Positions 18,933 through 27,837 of a DNA stretch of 64,000 nucleotides are shown one piece after another. How positions within the stretch are numbered: the stretch's first letter is position 1; every line of letters begins with the position of its first letter. The notes under the pieces are model-generated. The model was given only the letters and a program-made list of their open reading frames with translations, searched no databases and was not told the origin of the DNA. Source of the stretch: Bowmanella dokdonensis (lineage in GTDB: Bacteria; Pseudomonadota; Gammaproteobacteria; Enterobacterales; Alteromonadaceae); NCBI RefSeq assembly GCF_017254865.1, contig NZ_JAFKCV010000010.1, positions 85,403 to 149,402 of the forward strand, given 5' to 3'. The position numbers were made by a program, and so were the translations under genes.

Positions 18933-20230
18933 TTGCCAGCCGATTCACTGCGGCTGTGCTCCGGTTCTTTGTACAGCATAGGCATGACGCGCACTGTCTT
19001 GACCATATTATCCGTCATCTCGACTATTTCGATGGGATAACCAGCCAGTCTGCAGGCCACATTGGCGGGCGGAATTTCTTCGAAATGCTCCAGAATCAGG
19101 CCATTAACCGTCTTGGGTCCCTCGGTGGGAAAATTCCAGTCCATTTCCTTATTCAGGTCCCGGATGTTGGCGCTGCCGTCTACCAGCACACTGCCGTCCG
19201 CTTCCAGATTCACTTCCTTGCTGTGAGTGGGCAGTATGGTGGTGGTAAAATCTCCTACTATTTCTTCAAGAATATCTTCCAGCGTGACCAGACCCTGAAT
19301 ATCACCGTATTCATCCACCACCAGACCGATACGCTCCTTGGCGGACTGGAACTTATACAGCAGGGTGTGCAGTGGAGTGGTCTCGGGTGTGAAATAAATC
19401 TCTCTGACGGCCCTTAACAGATTGGCTTTGGAAAATTGATCCTTGGCCAGCAGCTTCAACGCATCACGCACATGCACAAAGCCCACCGCGTCGTCGATAC
19501 TGTCCCGATACAGCAATACACGGGTGTGCTGTGAATGAACCAACTGCTTCTGGATGGATTTCCAGTCGTCATTGATATCGATGGCGACAATTTCGCTGCG
19601 CGGGATCATGATGTCCTCTGCAGTAACCTTTTCAAGATCCAGAATACCTACCAGCATGTCCTGGTGCTGCTTGGGAATCATAGCCCCGGCTTCGTGAACC
19701 ACTGTCCGGAGCTCTTCCCGGCTCAGGCTGTCTTCATCGCCACTTTTAGGGCTGATACGGAACAGGGCAAGAATCAGATTGGTAAACCCATTGACGATAT
19801 AGACCAACGGATAGAGTATTTTCAGCATTGGCAGCAGGATAAAGGAGCTCGGGAAAGAGATCTTCTCCGGATACAGGGCAGCCAGCGTCTTGGGCGTGAC
19901 CTCGGCAAACACCAGGATTACCAGGGTCAGGGCAAAGGTGGCGATGGCAATACCTACGTCACCAAACAAGCGCATGCCGATAATGGTGGCAATGGCCGAC
20001 GCGGCGATATTGACCAGGTTGTTGCCAATCAGTATCAGTCCAATCAATCTGTCAGGACGCAGCAGGAGCTTGTGAACCCGCTTCGCTCCACCATGATCCT
20101 CTTTGACTAAATGCTTGAGGCGATAACGGTTGATGGTCATCATACCCGTTTCGGAGCTGGAGAAATAAGCTGAAAACAGAATCAAGATGGCAAGCAGTAT
20201 AAATAAAGTGCCGGTTGATATGTCGTCCAA
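18929..20230 (-). CDS. corB: CNNM/CorB-HlyC-CorC family membrane protein with CBS domains
   Basis: A 433-residue inner membrane protein of the DUF21-CBS-CBS-CorC_HlyC family (E. coli YfjD), linked to magnesium or cobalt export. Four hydrophobic segments lie in residues 8-150, the CBS pair at about 195-325, and the CorC_HlyC domain at the C-terminus. The start is a TTG; the N-terminus MDDISTGTL matches the YfjD start and an AGGAA lies upstream. This gene beside ypjD and ffh is a conserved gammaproteobacterial order. Confidence 0.88.
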   Translation of the reverse strand: MDDISTGTLFILLAILILFSAYFSSSETGMMTINRYRLKHLVKEDHGGAKRVHKLLLRPDRLIGLILIGNNLVNIAASAIATIIGMRLFGDVGIAIATFALTLVILVFAEVTPKTLAALYPEKISFPSSFILLPMLKILYPLVYIVNGFTNLILALFRISPKSGDEDSLSREELRTVVHEAGAMIPKQHQDMLVGILDLEKVTAEDIMIPRSEIVAIDINDDWKSIQKQLVHSQHTRVLLYRDSIDDAVGFVHVRDALKLLAKDQFSKANLLRAVREIYFTPETTPLHTLLYKFQSAKERIGLVVDEYGDIQGLVTLEDILEEIVGDFTTTILPTHSKEVNLEADGSVLVDGSANIRDLNKEMDWNFPTEGPKTVNGLILEHFEEIPPANVACRLAGYPIEIVEMTDNMVKTVRVMPMLYKEPEHSRSESAGN

Positions 20231-20365
20231 AAATGGGTTCCTGTATTGATAACGGCGTCGGACCTGGTTGATCGGCTATGACGCTTATTAATCCGGTTGC
20301 CAGAATGTGCGCTTTTATTGTTCGACGCCACTGAGCTCAGAAGAGTAAGTCTGCCAAAGTCTTTT

Positions 20366-21160
20366 TCACATTCCCAGTAAAACTTCCTTGACGAATCGAC
20401 TGCCGAAGTAAGCCAGCGTCAGGAGCAGGGCCCCGGCCACCGTGGCGACAATCACCGGACGACCGCGCCAGCCGAACCGGTAATGCCCCAGCAAGAGCGT
20501 CGTAAAGAGCAACCAGGCGAGCAGCGAAAGTACTGTCTTATGGGCCTGGTGCTGGGCGAACATGTCATTGAGGAAGACAAAGCCGCTAATCAGCGAAAGG
20601 GTCAGCAGTACAGTTCCAACCAGCAGCAGCTTGAACAGAATCTGCTCCACTATCATCAATGGCGGCAGAGAAGAGTGCAACATGGATTTCTGCTTATGCT
20701 TGAGGCGAAAGTTAATATAGGCCAGTTGCAGTGCATACAGGAGGCTTATCATTAAACAACCGTAAGCAAACAGCGCCAGGCTGATATGGGTGAGCAGTGC
20801 AGGGCGCATTTCTATGTGCATTTGATAGGTGTCGGGCACCAGCAGGTTGACCAGTACGGTCAGAGAGGCAAAACCATAGACCACAGGTAACAGAATGGCA
20901 TTGGTCAGACTGAACGAAGCGATGGTCATGGACAGGCTGATCATCCAGGCCACCAGAGACGCCACATTCAGAATGCTCATATTCTGCCCCGGCAGGGAAA
21001 AGATACCCTCCACCAATAGAACAAGATGCAGCACCACCGCCAGGGTACCCGCCATAGCAGATAATTTGTGTCTGGGACCCTCATGGTGAAACAACCTGCT
21101 GCCGATATGGGCGGCGGCAAACAGGTATAGCAGGGTTACCAGCAGTCCCAACAGCATCAT
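20366..21160 (-). CDS. ypjD: Inner membrane protein YpjD, cytochrome c assembly (CcsA-like) family
   Basis: 264 residues with about eight hydrophobic segments and the CcsA/CcmC-type fold. It starts MMLLGLLVTLLYLFAAAHIG and ends SRFVKEVLLGM. The neighbourhood (corB on one side, ffh divergently on the other) is that of ypjD. Its own role is not established; E. coli YpjD is not a dedicated cytochrome c maturation factor. Confidence 0.82.
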   Translation of the reverse strand: MMLLGLLVTLLYLFAAAHIGSRLFHHEGPRHKLSAMAGTLAVVLHLVLLVEGIFSLPGQNMSILNVASLVAWMISLSMTIASFSLTNAILLPVVYGFASLTVLVNLLVPDTYQMHIEMRPALLTHISLALFAYGCLMISLLYALQLAYINFRLKHKQKSMLHSSLPPLMIVEQILFKLLLVGTVLLTLSLISGFVFLNDMFAQHQAHKTVLSLLAWLLFTTLLLGHYRFGWRGRPVIVATVAGALLLTLAYFGSRFVKEVLLGM

Positions 21161-21317
21161 CTTATCGCCTCGTTAGCTTCCATTGCAGCCTGCTTTTCGT
21201 AGTTATCAATATGACTCATCTGAGCGTGTAGACCCTTCCTTAAAGCGCCGCCAAGTATATCCTCACGGCTGACATGACGCCAGAGCGCTTCTGTCACAGA
21301 TCCGGGAATTGCCGGTG

Positions 21318-21344
21318 TTGCATCCAGTTGGACTCAGGTATAAT
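21318..21344 (+). promoter_or_regulatory. Predicted ffh promoter
   Basis: TTGCAT (21318-21323), a 15-base spacer, then a perfect TATAAT (21339-21344), 78 bases before the ffh start. The short spacer lowers confidence in the -35 box only. Confidence 0.5.
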
Positions 21345-21421
21345 CCGCGCCAAACCGGGTTGAATCAACACTCTGCGGCGCAGCCAAACAGAGACAGTGC
21401 CAGAACAGGATAGCGATCACA

Positions 21422-22795
21422 ATGTTTGAGAACCTTACCGAACGACTTGGCCAGACGCTGAAAAATATCAGTGGTCGTGGACGTCTGACTGAAGACAATA
21501 TCAAAGATACCCTGCGGGAAGTCCGTATGGCATTACTGGAGGCTGATGTTGCCCTGCCTGTGGTGCGCGAATTTATCAGTCAGGTCAAGGACAAGGCTGT
21601 CGGTATCGAGGTCAGCAAGAGCCTTAATCCGGGTCAGGTTTTTATCAAGATAGTCCGTGGCGAGCTGGAAGCCATCATGGGCCAGGCCAACGAAAAGTTG
21701 GATCTGGCCACACAGCCCCCCGCCGTCGTTATGATGGCGGGTCTGCAGGGCGCCGGTAAAACAACCAGTGTGGGCAAACTGGCCAAGTTCCTCAAAGAGC
21801 GGGAGAAGAAAAAGGTTCTGGTTGTCAGTGCGGACGTTTATCGTCCAGCAGCCATCAAGCAGCTGGAAACCCTGGCTACGGAAGTCCAGGTGGGGTTTTT
21901 CCCTTCCAGTGTTGAGCAGAAGCCCGTCGATATTGTTAATGGCGCCATCGAGATGGCCAGAAAACAATTCTACGATGTCCTGCTGGTAGATACCGCCGGT
22001 CGGTTGCACGTAGACGAAACCATGATGGCCGAGATTAAGGCCCTGCATCAGGCCATCAAGCCGGTTGAAACCCTGTTTGTGGTGGATGCGATGACGGGAC
22101 AGGACGCGGCTAATACCGCCAAGGCCTTCAACGAGGCGCTGCCCCTGACCGGCGTCATACTGACCAAGGCCGACGGTGACGCCAGAGGCGGGGCCGCCCT
22201 GTCCGTCAGACATATTACCGGCAAGCCCATCAAGTTTCTGGGCATGGGTGAGAAAGCCGACGCCCTGGAGCCTTTCCACCCCGACCGGGTGGCGTCGCGT
22301 ATCCTGGGCATGGGTGACGTACTGAGCCTGATTGAAGAAGTTGAGCGCAAAGTTGATAAAGACAAAGCGCAGAAGATGGCCAAGAAGATCCAGAAGGGTA
22401 AAGGCTTCGACCTGCAGGACTTCAAGGAACAGCTCGAACAGATGCGCAGCATGGGCGGCATGATGTCAATGCTCGACAAGATGCCGGGCATGGGCAATAT
22501 GTCGGCACAGATAAAAGACAAGGCCAACGACAAGAGCTTCAATCAGATGGAAGCCATTATCAATTCCATGACGCCGGGTGAACGCGCTCATCCCGATATC
22601 ATCAAGGGGTCACGAAAGCGCCGTATCGCAGCAGGTTCAGGCACTCAGATCCAGGATGTCAACCGGATGCTGAAACAGTTTACCCAGATGCAGAAAATGA
22701 TGAAGAAAATGACAGGGGGCGGCATGCAGAAGATGATGAGAAAAATGAAAGGCATGATGCCTCCCGGCGGTCCGGGTGGCATGTTCCCCAGATAG
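21422..22795 (+). CDS. ffh: Signal recognition particle protein Ffh
   Basis: The SRP54 GTPase that binds 4.5S RNA and signal sequences and delivers ribosomes to FtsY. An N domain (1-85) is followed by the G domain with G1 at about residue 107 (GLQGAGKTT), G3 DTAGRLH and G4 TKADGDARGG. The C-terminal M domain is methionine-rich (many MM and GGM runs from about 330 on). 457 residues is typical. It is divergent from ypjD and precedes rpsP. Confidence 0.97.
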   Translation: MFENLTERLGQTLKNISGRGRLTEDNIKDTLREVRMALLEADVALPVVREFISQVKDKAVGIEVSKSLNPGQVFIKIVRGELEAIMGQANEKLDLATQPPAVVMMAGLQGAGKTTSVGKLAKFLKEREKKKVLVVSADVYRPAAIKQLETLATEVQVGFFPSSVEQKPVDIVNGAIEMARKQFYDVLLVDTAGRLHVDETMMAEIKALHQAIKPVETLFVVDAMTGQDAANTAKAFNEALPLTGVILTKADGDARGGAALSVRHITGKPIKFLGMGEKADALEPFHPDRVASRILGMGDVLSLIEEVERKVDKDKAQKMAKKIQKGKGFDLQDFKEQLEQMRSMGGMMSMLDKMPGMGNMSAQIKDKANDKSFNQMEAIINSMTPGERAHPDIIKGSRKRRIAAGSGTQIQDVNRMLKQFTQMQKMMKKMTGGGMQKMMRKMKGMMPPGGPGGMFPR

Positions 22796-22808
22796 ACTGG
22801 ACATAATT

Positions 22809-22826
22809 GGCCGGCTGAAGCCGGCC
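22809..22826 (+). terminator. Hairpin after ffh
   Basis: GGCCGGC, loop TGAA, GCCGGCC. The following TGTCTTACT is a poor T-run, so this may be only a partial terminator. Confidence 0.5.
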
Positions 22827-22879
22827 TGTCTTACTCCTACCCCATTACGCTCCACTCCTCACCGAATCAGCATTTCTCC

Positions 22880-22907
22880 TTGCATTCGGGGGCAAAATCC
22901 GTACAAT
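22880..22907 (+). promoter_or_regulatory. Predicted promoter of rpsP-rimM-trmD-rplS
   Basis: TTGCAT (22880-22885), a 16-base spacer, TACAAT (22902-22907), then GC-rich CCGCGG as expected for a growth-rate-controlled ribosomal operon. The -10 box is 86 bases before rpsP. Confidence 0.6.
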
Positions 22908-22992
22908 ACCGCGGCCCTTGAATCCGGCTGTTTACGGCTGTGTTCGGGGGTAAATAAGGTAATGTCAACGCTTAACGAGTTTAGAGGCAACT

Positions 22993-23244
22993 ATGGTTAC
23001 TATTCGTTTACAGCGTGGTGGCGCTAAAAAAGCTCCATTTTATCAGGTCGTGGTGGCTGACAGCCGCCGTGCGCGCGATGGCCGTTTCATTGAGAAAATT
23101 GGCTTTTTCAACCCGACTGCTCAAGGTCAGGAAGAAAAACTGCGTATCGATCTGGACCGTGTTGAGCATTGGGTCGGTGTAGGTGCAAGCCTGTCTGACC
23201 GCGTTGCTCGTCTGGTCAAAGATGCAAAAAAGGCCGCTGCGTAA
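22993..23244 (+). CDS. rpsP: 30S ribosomal protein S16
   Basis: 83 residues beginning [20 protein letters not shown], the signature of bS16, with a [17 protein letters not shown] core. AGAGG lies upstream of the ATG. First gene of the conserved rpsP-rimM-trmD-rplS operon. Confidence 0.98.
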   Translation: MVTIRLQRGGAKKAPFYQVVVADSRRARDGRFIEKIGFFNPTAQGQEEKLRIDLDRVEHWVGVGASLSDRVARLVKDAKKAAA

Positions 23245-23266
23245 GCAGGCCGACTGAGGTATAGGA

Positions 23267-23797
23267 ATGAGTGACGCGTCTGAAACTCTGGTGGTAGGCA
23301 AAATCGGTGCGCCTTATGGTGTCAAAGGTTGGGTCAAGATCACTTCCTATACTGACGTACCCGAGGGGATTTTCGATTACGCGCCCTGGTTGTTAAAGAC
23401 CGAGGGCGGGCTGAAAGAACTGAAGGTAGACCAATGGCGTGAACACAACAACGGTTTAGTCGCCAAGCTCGACGGGGTGGATGACAGGGATGCAGTCGAC
23501 AGACTGAAAAACCTGGAGATCTGCATCCAGGCAGAGCAACTGCCGGAGCTGGAAGAAGGTGATTTTTACTGGCGTGATCTGGTAGGGATGCGTGTGGTTA
23601 ACCTCAAAGGTTACGACATGGGTACTGTCAGGGAACTGTTTGAGACGGGCTCCAACGACGTGATGGTCGTCAAAGCCAATATCAATGACGCCTTTGGTCA
23701 GAAAGAACGCATGATCCCTTATCTGTTGGACCAGGTGGTCAAACAGGTGGATCGGGCGGAGAAAACCATCACTGTGGATTGGGAAGCGGATTTCTGA
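23267..23797 (+). CDS. rimM: Ribosome maturation factor RimM
   Basis: 176 residues that assist assembly of the 30S head around S19. The N-terminal RimM barrel ([17 protein letters not shown]) is followed by a PRC-barrel from about residue 98 ([13 protein letters not shown]). The stop codon shares its last base with the trmD start (TGATG), so the two are translationally coupled. Confidence 0.97.
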   Translation: MSDASETLVVGKIGAPYGVKGWVKITSYTDVPEGIFDYAPWLLKTEGGLKELKVDQWREHNNGLVAKLDGVDDRDAVDRLKNLEICIQAEQLPELEEGDFYWRDLVGMRVVNLKGYDMGTVRELFETGSNDVMVVKANINDAFGQKERMIPYLLDQVVKQVDRAEKTITVDWEADF

Positions 23798-24573
23798 TGA
23801 CCCGCAAGTTTTGTGTGGTCAGTTTGTTTCCGGACATGTTCGACAATTTCACCCAGCAGGGTGTGTTTGGTCGGGCAGTCAGATCGGGGCTGATACAGGT
23901 CGACTGTTTCAATCCCAGAGACTTTACCCATGACAAGCATCGTACAGTGGACGATAGGCCTTATGGCGGCGGCCCCGGTATGTTGATGATGGTTCAACCG
24001 CTGACAGACGCAATCCATGCAGCCAAACAGGCGGCGGGAGACAACTCCAGGGTGATCTATTTGTCACCCCAGGGTAAAAAGCTGGATCAGCAGGGAGTTC
24101 AGGCCCTTTCCCAAACGGAAAACCTGGTTCTGGTAGCTGGTCGCTACGAAGGCATCGACGAGCGGGTCATAGAAGCCGAGGTAGACGAAGAATGGTCTAT
24201 CGGCGACTACGTCCTCAGTGGCGGGGAACTCCCGGCCATGGTGTTGATGGATGCGATAGCGCGATTTGTGCCCGGAGTTCTCGGTCATGAACAATCCGCC
24301 GAGCAGGACTCATTCAATGATGGTCTGCTGGATTGCCCGCACTATACCCGTCCGGAGAATCTCGACGGTCGCCCGGTTCCGGAAGTACTACTGTCCGGTA
24401 ACCATGAAAAAATCAGGCAGTGGCGGTTAAAACAGTCGCTGGGAAGAACCTGGCAACGACGCCCTGAATTGTTAAACGACCTGGCTCTGACTGAGGAGCA
24501 AAAGCGATTATTGAGGCAATTTCAAAGTGAATTGTCCCAGCAGCAAGCGCCTTTGCAGCAAGATGACAGTTAA
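23797..24573 (+). CDS. trmD: tRNA (guanine-37-N1)-methyltransferase TrmD
   Basis: Methylates G37 of tRNAs for Leu, Pro and Arg to prevent frameshifting. SPOUT-fold landmarks are [27 protein letters not shown] and [13 protein letters not shown]. The ATG at 23797 overlaps the rimM stop by one base and gives 258 residues, normal for TrmD. An in-frame upstream ATG (23779) would add six residues with no support. Confidence 0.97.
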   Translation: MTRKFCVVSLFPDMFDNFTQQGVFGRAVRSGLIQVDCFNPRDFTHDKHRTVDDRPYGGGPGMLMMVQPLTDAIHAAKQAAGDNSRVIYLSPQGKKLDQQGVQALSQTENLVLVAGRYEGIDERVIEAEVDEEWSIGDYVLSGGELPAMVLMDAIARFVPGVLGHEQSAEQDSFNDGLLDCPHYTRPENLDGRPVPEVLLSGNHEKIRQWRLKQSLGRTWQRRPELLNDLALTEEQKRLLRQFQSELSQQQAPLQQDDS

Positions 24574-24592
24574 TCCAGGATGAGAGGTTATG

Positions 24593-24952
24593 ATGAGCAA
24601 AATCAATCAAGATATCATCAAGCGTATTGAAGAAGAACAGTTGAAAAAAGACGTTCCTGCTTTCGGCCCAGGTGACACTGTGATCGTTCAGGTACGGGTT
24701 AAGGAAGGCGACAAAGAGCGTCTTCAGGCTTACGAAGGCGTTGTTATCGCCAAGCGTAACCGTGGTCTGCACTCTGCATTCACCGTGCGTAAGATTTCCA
24801 GCGGTGAAGGCGTTGAGCGTGTATTCCAGACTCACAGCCCAGCTGTCGCTTCCATCGAAGTGAAGCGTCGCGGTGCCGTACGTCGCGCCAAACTGTACTA
24901 TCTGCGTGAGCGTAGCGGTAAGTCTGCACGTATCAAAGAAAAACTTAACTAA
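24593..24952 (+). CDS. rplS: 50S ribosomal protein L19
   Basis: 119 residues with the bL19 pattern ([18 protein letters not shown] near the start, [17 protein letters not shown] at the end). Two ATG codons are in tandem (24590 and 24593). The second is chosen because GAGG then sits at a workable distance and the start MSKIN resembles other L19 proteins. Last gene of the operon. Confidence 0.97.
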   Translation: MSKINQDIIKRIEEEQLKKDVPAFGPGDTVIVQVRVKEGDKERLQAYEGVVIAKRNRGLHSAFTVRKISSGEGVERVFQTHSPAVASIEVKRRGAVRRAKLYYLRERSGKSARIKEKLN

Positions 24953-24980
24953 GATTAATTTTCCCGTTGACATACCTTAT

Positions 24981-25010
24981 AAAAAAGCCCGGCAATTGCC
25001 GGGCTTTTTA
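24981..25010 (+). terminator. Terminator of the rpsP-rplS operon
   Basis: A near-perfect palindrome: AAAAAAGCCCGGC, loop AATT, GCCGGGCTTTTT. The strong GC stem with a T-run lies 28 bases after the rplS stop. The A-run on the other side lets it act in both directions. Confidence 0.9.
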
Positions 25011-25093
25011 CTTTTTATCAAAGCCTTTTATCTTGCATGTCGCTTTACCAAACCTCCGTAGTTACTTCATTCAAATGAAGTATTTCTTTTTAT

Positions 25094-25121
25094 TTGACAT
25101 GCAACCATATGGTTGCATATT
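25094..25121 (+). promoter_or_regulatory. Promoter with a perfect 20-bp palindromic operator for the ArsR-family gene
   Basis: TTGACA (25094-25099) is a perfect -35 box. CATATT (25116-25121) can serve as the -10 box after 16 bases. Between them lies the perfect palindrome ATGCAACCATATGGTTGCAT (25099-25118). A repressor bound here would exclude RNA polymerase. The start codon is only 8 bases after the -10 box, so the mRNA is probably leaderless or nearly so; no Shine-Dalgarno is visible. Confidence 0.65.
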
Positions 25122-25129
25122 GTCTTGTC

Positions 25130-25438
25130 ATGGATATTTTCAGTGCCCTTGCCGACCCCAAACGACGCCAGTTGATCGAAGCACTCTGGCTGCATGGTCC
25201 GTTGTCCATCAAGCAGCTCAGTGAAGGGGCTGGCATCAGTCGTCAGGCCATTACCAAGCATCTGGATATCCTGATTAAGGCGAAGATTGTTTCGGCTGAA
25301 TTTGCTGGCAAGGAACGACTCCACCGGCTCAATCCAAAGCCTATTGAACGGGTGGCGCTGTGGTTACAACCCTTTGCCGAACAGTGGGATGAACGATTGT
25401 CCCGACTTAAACATTATCTGGGAGAAGATCATGAGTGA
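25130..25438 (+). CDS. ArsR-family winged-helix repressor
   Basis: 102 residues. The helix-turn-helix is in LSIKQLSEGAGISRQAITKHLDIL, with a wing after it (KERLHRL). It lacks the cysteine-rich metal box of ArsR/SmtB proteins, so it belongs to the SdpR-like regulators that pair with SRPBCC proteins. It overlaps the next gene by 8 bases (ATGAGTGA). Probably autoregulated through the palindrome in its promoter. Confidence 0.85.
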   Translation: MDIFSALADPKRRQLIEALWLHGPLSIKQLSEGAGISRQAITKHLDILIKAKIVSAEFAGKERLHRLNPKPIERVALWLQPFAEQWDERLSRLKHYLGEDHE

Positions 25439-25862
25439 CATAGACAGCATCAGCAGACAGCTGGAATTCAATCAGTCCATCGAACAGGTCTGGCAGGCCA
25501 TTAGCGACCCGGCTAAGGTCAGTCAGTGGTTTGGCTCCAGAGCCGATTACCAGTTGGCCGAGGGAAGTGAAGGCTGGTTTGAATGGCCTGAAGAGGTCTG
25601 TTCGGGGCGCTTCGCTATGCGAATTGAAAGGGTAGAACCTAACCGCTTTCTGGCCTGGCGCTGGATGCAGGATAAGGATGTGCCCTTTGCTGCTGAACAA
25701 TCCACTCTGGTTGAGTGGTCGCTGGAGCAGACCGATGGCGGCACCCGCCTGACACTGAAAGAGTCCGGCTTTTTGAATCATCACCAGCGGAAAATGAATG
25801 TACAGGGCTGGCACCAGGAACTTAACGATCTGTACGCTTGTCTTGCCGACATGGCTGCCTGA
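25431..25862 (+). CDS. SRPBCC (AHSA1-type) domain protein
   Basis: 143 residues with the START-like hydrophobic-pocket fold: INxSxExVWxAISDPAKVSQWF near the N-terminus and a C-terminal helix (GWHQELNDLYACLAD). Proteins like this regularly follow an ArsR regulator. Ligand unknown. The start is the ATG at 25431, overlapping the regulator gene and preceded by GGGAGAAG. Confidence 0.82.
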   Translation: MSDIDSISRQLEFNQSIEQVWQAISDPAKVSQWFGSRADYQLAEGSEGWFEWPEEVCSGRFAMRIERVEPNRFLAWRWMQDKDVPFAAEQSTLVEWSLEQTDGGTRLTLKESGFLNHHQRKMNVQGWHQELNDLYACLADMAA

Positions 25863-25930
25863 CGACGGCCACTGGATCCCATTCACGCAGAAGGATAATC
25901 TTGCCGGTCTGATAACAAACAAGGAAATCT

Positions 25931-27325
25931 ATGCAGCTTATTGGGACCCTTAAACCTACTGTGATGTTATTACTTTGTGCGCTGAGTCTGGCCGTCCAAT
26001 CGGCGGCCATGGACAGCGCCACCCTGGATAAGGCCGCACAGCTCAGGGACCAGGCCCTGACATCTGACCAGGCTTATAAGTTACTGGAGTCCCTGACTAC
26101 AGAGGTGGGGCCGCGACTGGCAGGTTCAGACAAGGAACTGGAGGCTATCGAATGGGCCAAGACTAAATTCAGGGAGATGGGATTTGACAAAGTCTGGACC
26201 GAGCCCGTGAAAGTCAAGCAATGGCAGCGCCTGTCCGAATCCGCCGCCGTCATCGCACCTTTTACCCAGCCGCTGCAGATTTCCACTCTTGGTCACTCTG
26301 TCTCTACACCACCAGGGGGCGCAACAGGGGAGATAGCCCATTTTGCCACCCTGGAGGCGCTGGAAAAGGCCAGTCCCGGTGAGGTAAAGGACAAGATTGT
26401 CTTTATCTCAAACCGAATGCACAGACATAAGACAGGCTCAGGTTACGGTCCTGCCGTGCGAGCCAGGGGGGAGGGAGCCAGTATCGCCGGCGCCATGGGC
26501 GCCAAGGCGCTGTTGATCCGGTCTATTGGTACCGATAGCCACCGGCTGCCCCATACCGGCGTACTAAGATATGACGAAGATAAGCCAAAAATTGCGGCTG
26601 CCGCTTTGTCAAACCCGGATGCTGACTTACTGGAGAGGATGCTGGAGCGGGGCAATCCCGTCAGCCTTACCGTCAACATCCAAACCCGGGATAAGGGCGA
26701 AGTGGAAGTCGCTAACGTCATCGGCGAGATCCAGGGCCGCACCAAGCCCGATGAGGTAGTATTGTTAGGGGCACACCTTGATAGTTGGGATCTGGGCACA
26801 GGCGCAGTGGACGACGGCGCAGGCGTGGCCCTGACCATGGCGGCGGCCAATCTGATTCAGGATAGCCTCAAACAACGCCCTTACCGCACCATCCGGGTGG
26901 TATTGTTTGCCGCCGAGGAAGTGGGCCTGGTGGGTGCCAAAGCTTATGCAGCTGCACACCAAGATGATATGGACAAACATATTATCGGCGCTGAATCCGA
27001 TTTTGGGGCCGGTCCGGTCTGGGCCCTGTCGGCCAAAGTCGGTGCGCAGGCTTTGCCGGTCATCGACAGCATGGCGCAACTGATGGGTGCCCTAGGGGTA
27101 GTCAGAAGCGACAGCATTGCCTCTGGTGGTCCGGACGTGGGACAAATGGTTAAACTGGGGATGCCTGCGGTGGACTTGATGCAGGATGGCACGGACTATT
27201 TCGACTTACACCATACGGCTGATGACACACTGGATAAGGTGGACCCAAAGGCGTTGCAGCAGAATCTGGCCGCCTGGACGGTGTTTGCCTACCTTGCTGC
27301 CCAGTGGCCCGGGTCCTTTCGGTAA
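25931..27325 (+). CDS. Secreted M28-family zinc aminopeptidase/carboxypeptidase
   Basis: 464 residues with a signal peptide (cleavage near residue 25, AVQSAAMDS). Zinc ligands of M28 are visible: His282-x-Asp284 (GAHLDSWD), Asp294 (AVDDGAG), the catalytic pair AAEEVGLVG, and the C-terminal HHTADDTLD histidine. A PA-type insert (about 115-250) precedes them, as in plasma glutamate carboxypeptidase-like enzymes. It would release amino acids from peptides in the periplasm. Single gene. Confidence 0.9.
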   Translation: MQLIGTLKPTVMLLLCALSLAVQSAAMDSATLDKAAQLRDQALTSDQAYKLLESLTTEVGPRLAGSDKELEAIEWAKTKFREMGFDKVWTEPVKVKQWQRLSESAAVIAPFTQPLQISTLGHSVSTPPGGATGEIAHFATLEALEKASPGEVKDKIVFISNRMHRHKTGSGYGPAVRARGEGASIAGAMGAKALLIRSIGTDSHRLPHTGVLRYDEDKPKIAAAALSNPDADLLERMLERGNPVSLTVNIQTRDKGEVEVANVIGEIQGRTKPDEVVLLGAHLDSWDLGTGAVDDGAGVALTMAAANLIQDSLKQRPYRTIRVVLFAAEEVGLVGAKAYAAAHQDDMDKHIIGAESDFGAGPVWALSAKVGAQALPVIDSMAQLMGALGVVRSDSIASGGPDVGQMVKLGMPAVDLMQDGTDYFDLHHTADDTLDKVDPKALQQNLAAWTVFAYLAAQWPGSFR

Positions 27326-27350
27326 GATTCCAGGTTTGGCGCCAACAGGT

Positions 27351-27806
27351 TCATGAGCGGCCTTTGTGCCTGGCCAGGTAACTGTCCAGGCCATTGGCAA
27401 AGGCCTGTTTCTCCCTGGCTCCCAGCGGTGGCGGTCCTCCTGACTGCACGCCGCTGGCGCGCATCGTATCCATAAAATCCCGCATATTCAGACGCTGGCG
27501 GATATTTTCGCCGGAATAGACTTCACCCCGGGGATTCAGGGCTTCGGCACCTTTGGCGATGACATCGGCGGCCAGCGGAATATCGGCAGTCACCACCAGA
27601 TCACCTGGCTGGACCCGTAGTACGATCTCGTTGTCGGCCTCATCAAAGCCGGATGAGACCACCAGCGAACGGACAAAGCGTGAGGCCGGAGTCCGAAGGG
27701 GCTGATTGGCGACCAGCAGGGTCTCGGTTTGGGTGCGTTCGGCAGCGCGGAACAGGATTTCCTTGATCACCACAGGACAGGCGTCGGCATCGACCCATAT
27801 TGTCAT
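27351..27806 (-). CDS. yaiI: UPF0178 (YaiI/YqxD) family protein
   Basis: 151 residues. [18 protein letters not shown] is the family signature, along with VVTADIPLA and the C-terminal [12 protein letters not shown]. The DxDACP start and fold suggest a PIN-like nuclease, but function is not shown. Convergent with the M28 gene, 25 bases apart. Confidence 0.9.
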   Translation of the reverse strand: MTIWVDADACPVVIKEILFRAAERTQTETLLVANQPLRTPASRFVRSLVVSSGFDEADNEIVLRVQPGDLVVTADIPLAADVIAKGAEALNPRGEVYSGENIRQRLNMRDFMDTMRASGVQSGGPPPLGAREKQAFANGLDSYLARHKGRS

Positions 27807-27837
27807 AACAGATTAATTCCTTGGACTTCAGGTGAGC

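Noticed and set aside
22776..23027. Open frame spanning the ffh-rpsP intergenic region
   Set aside because: It overlaps the promoter and the rpsP start and has no ribosome binding site or family.
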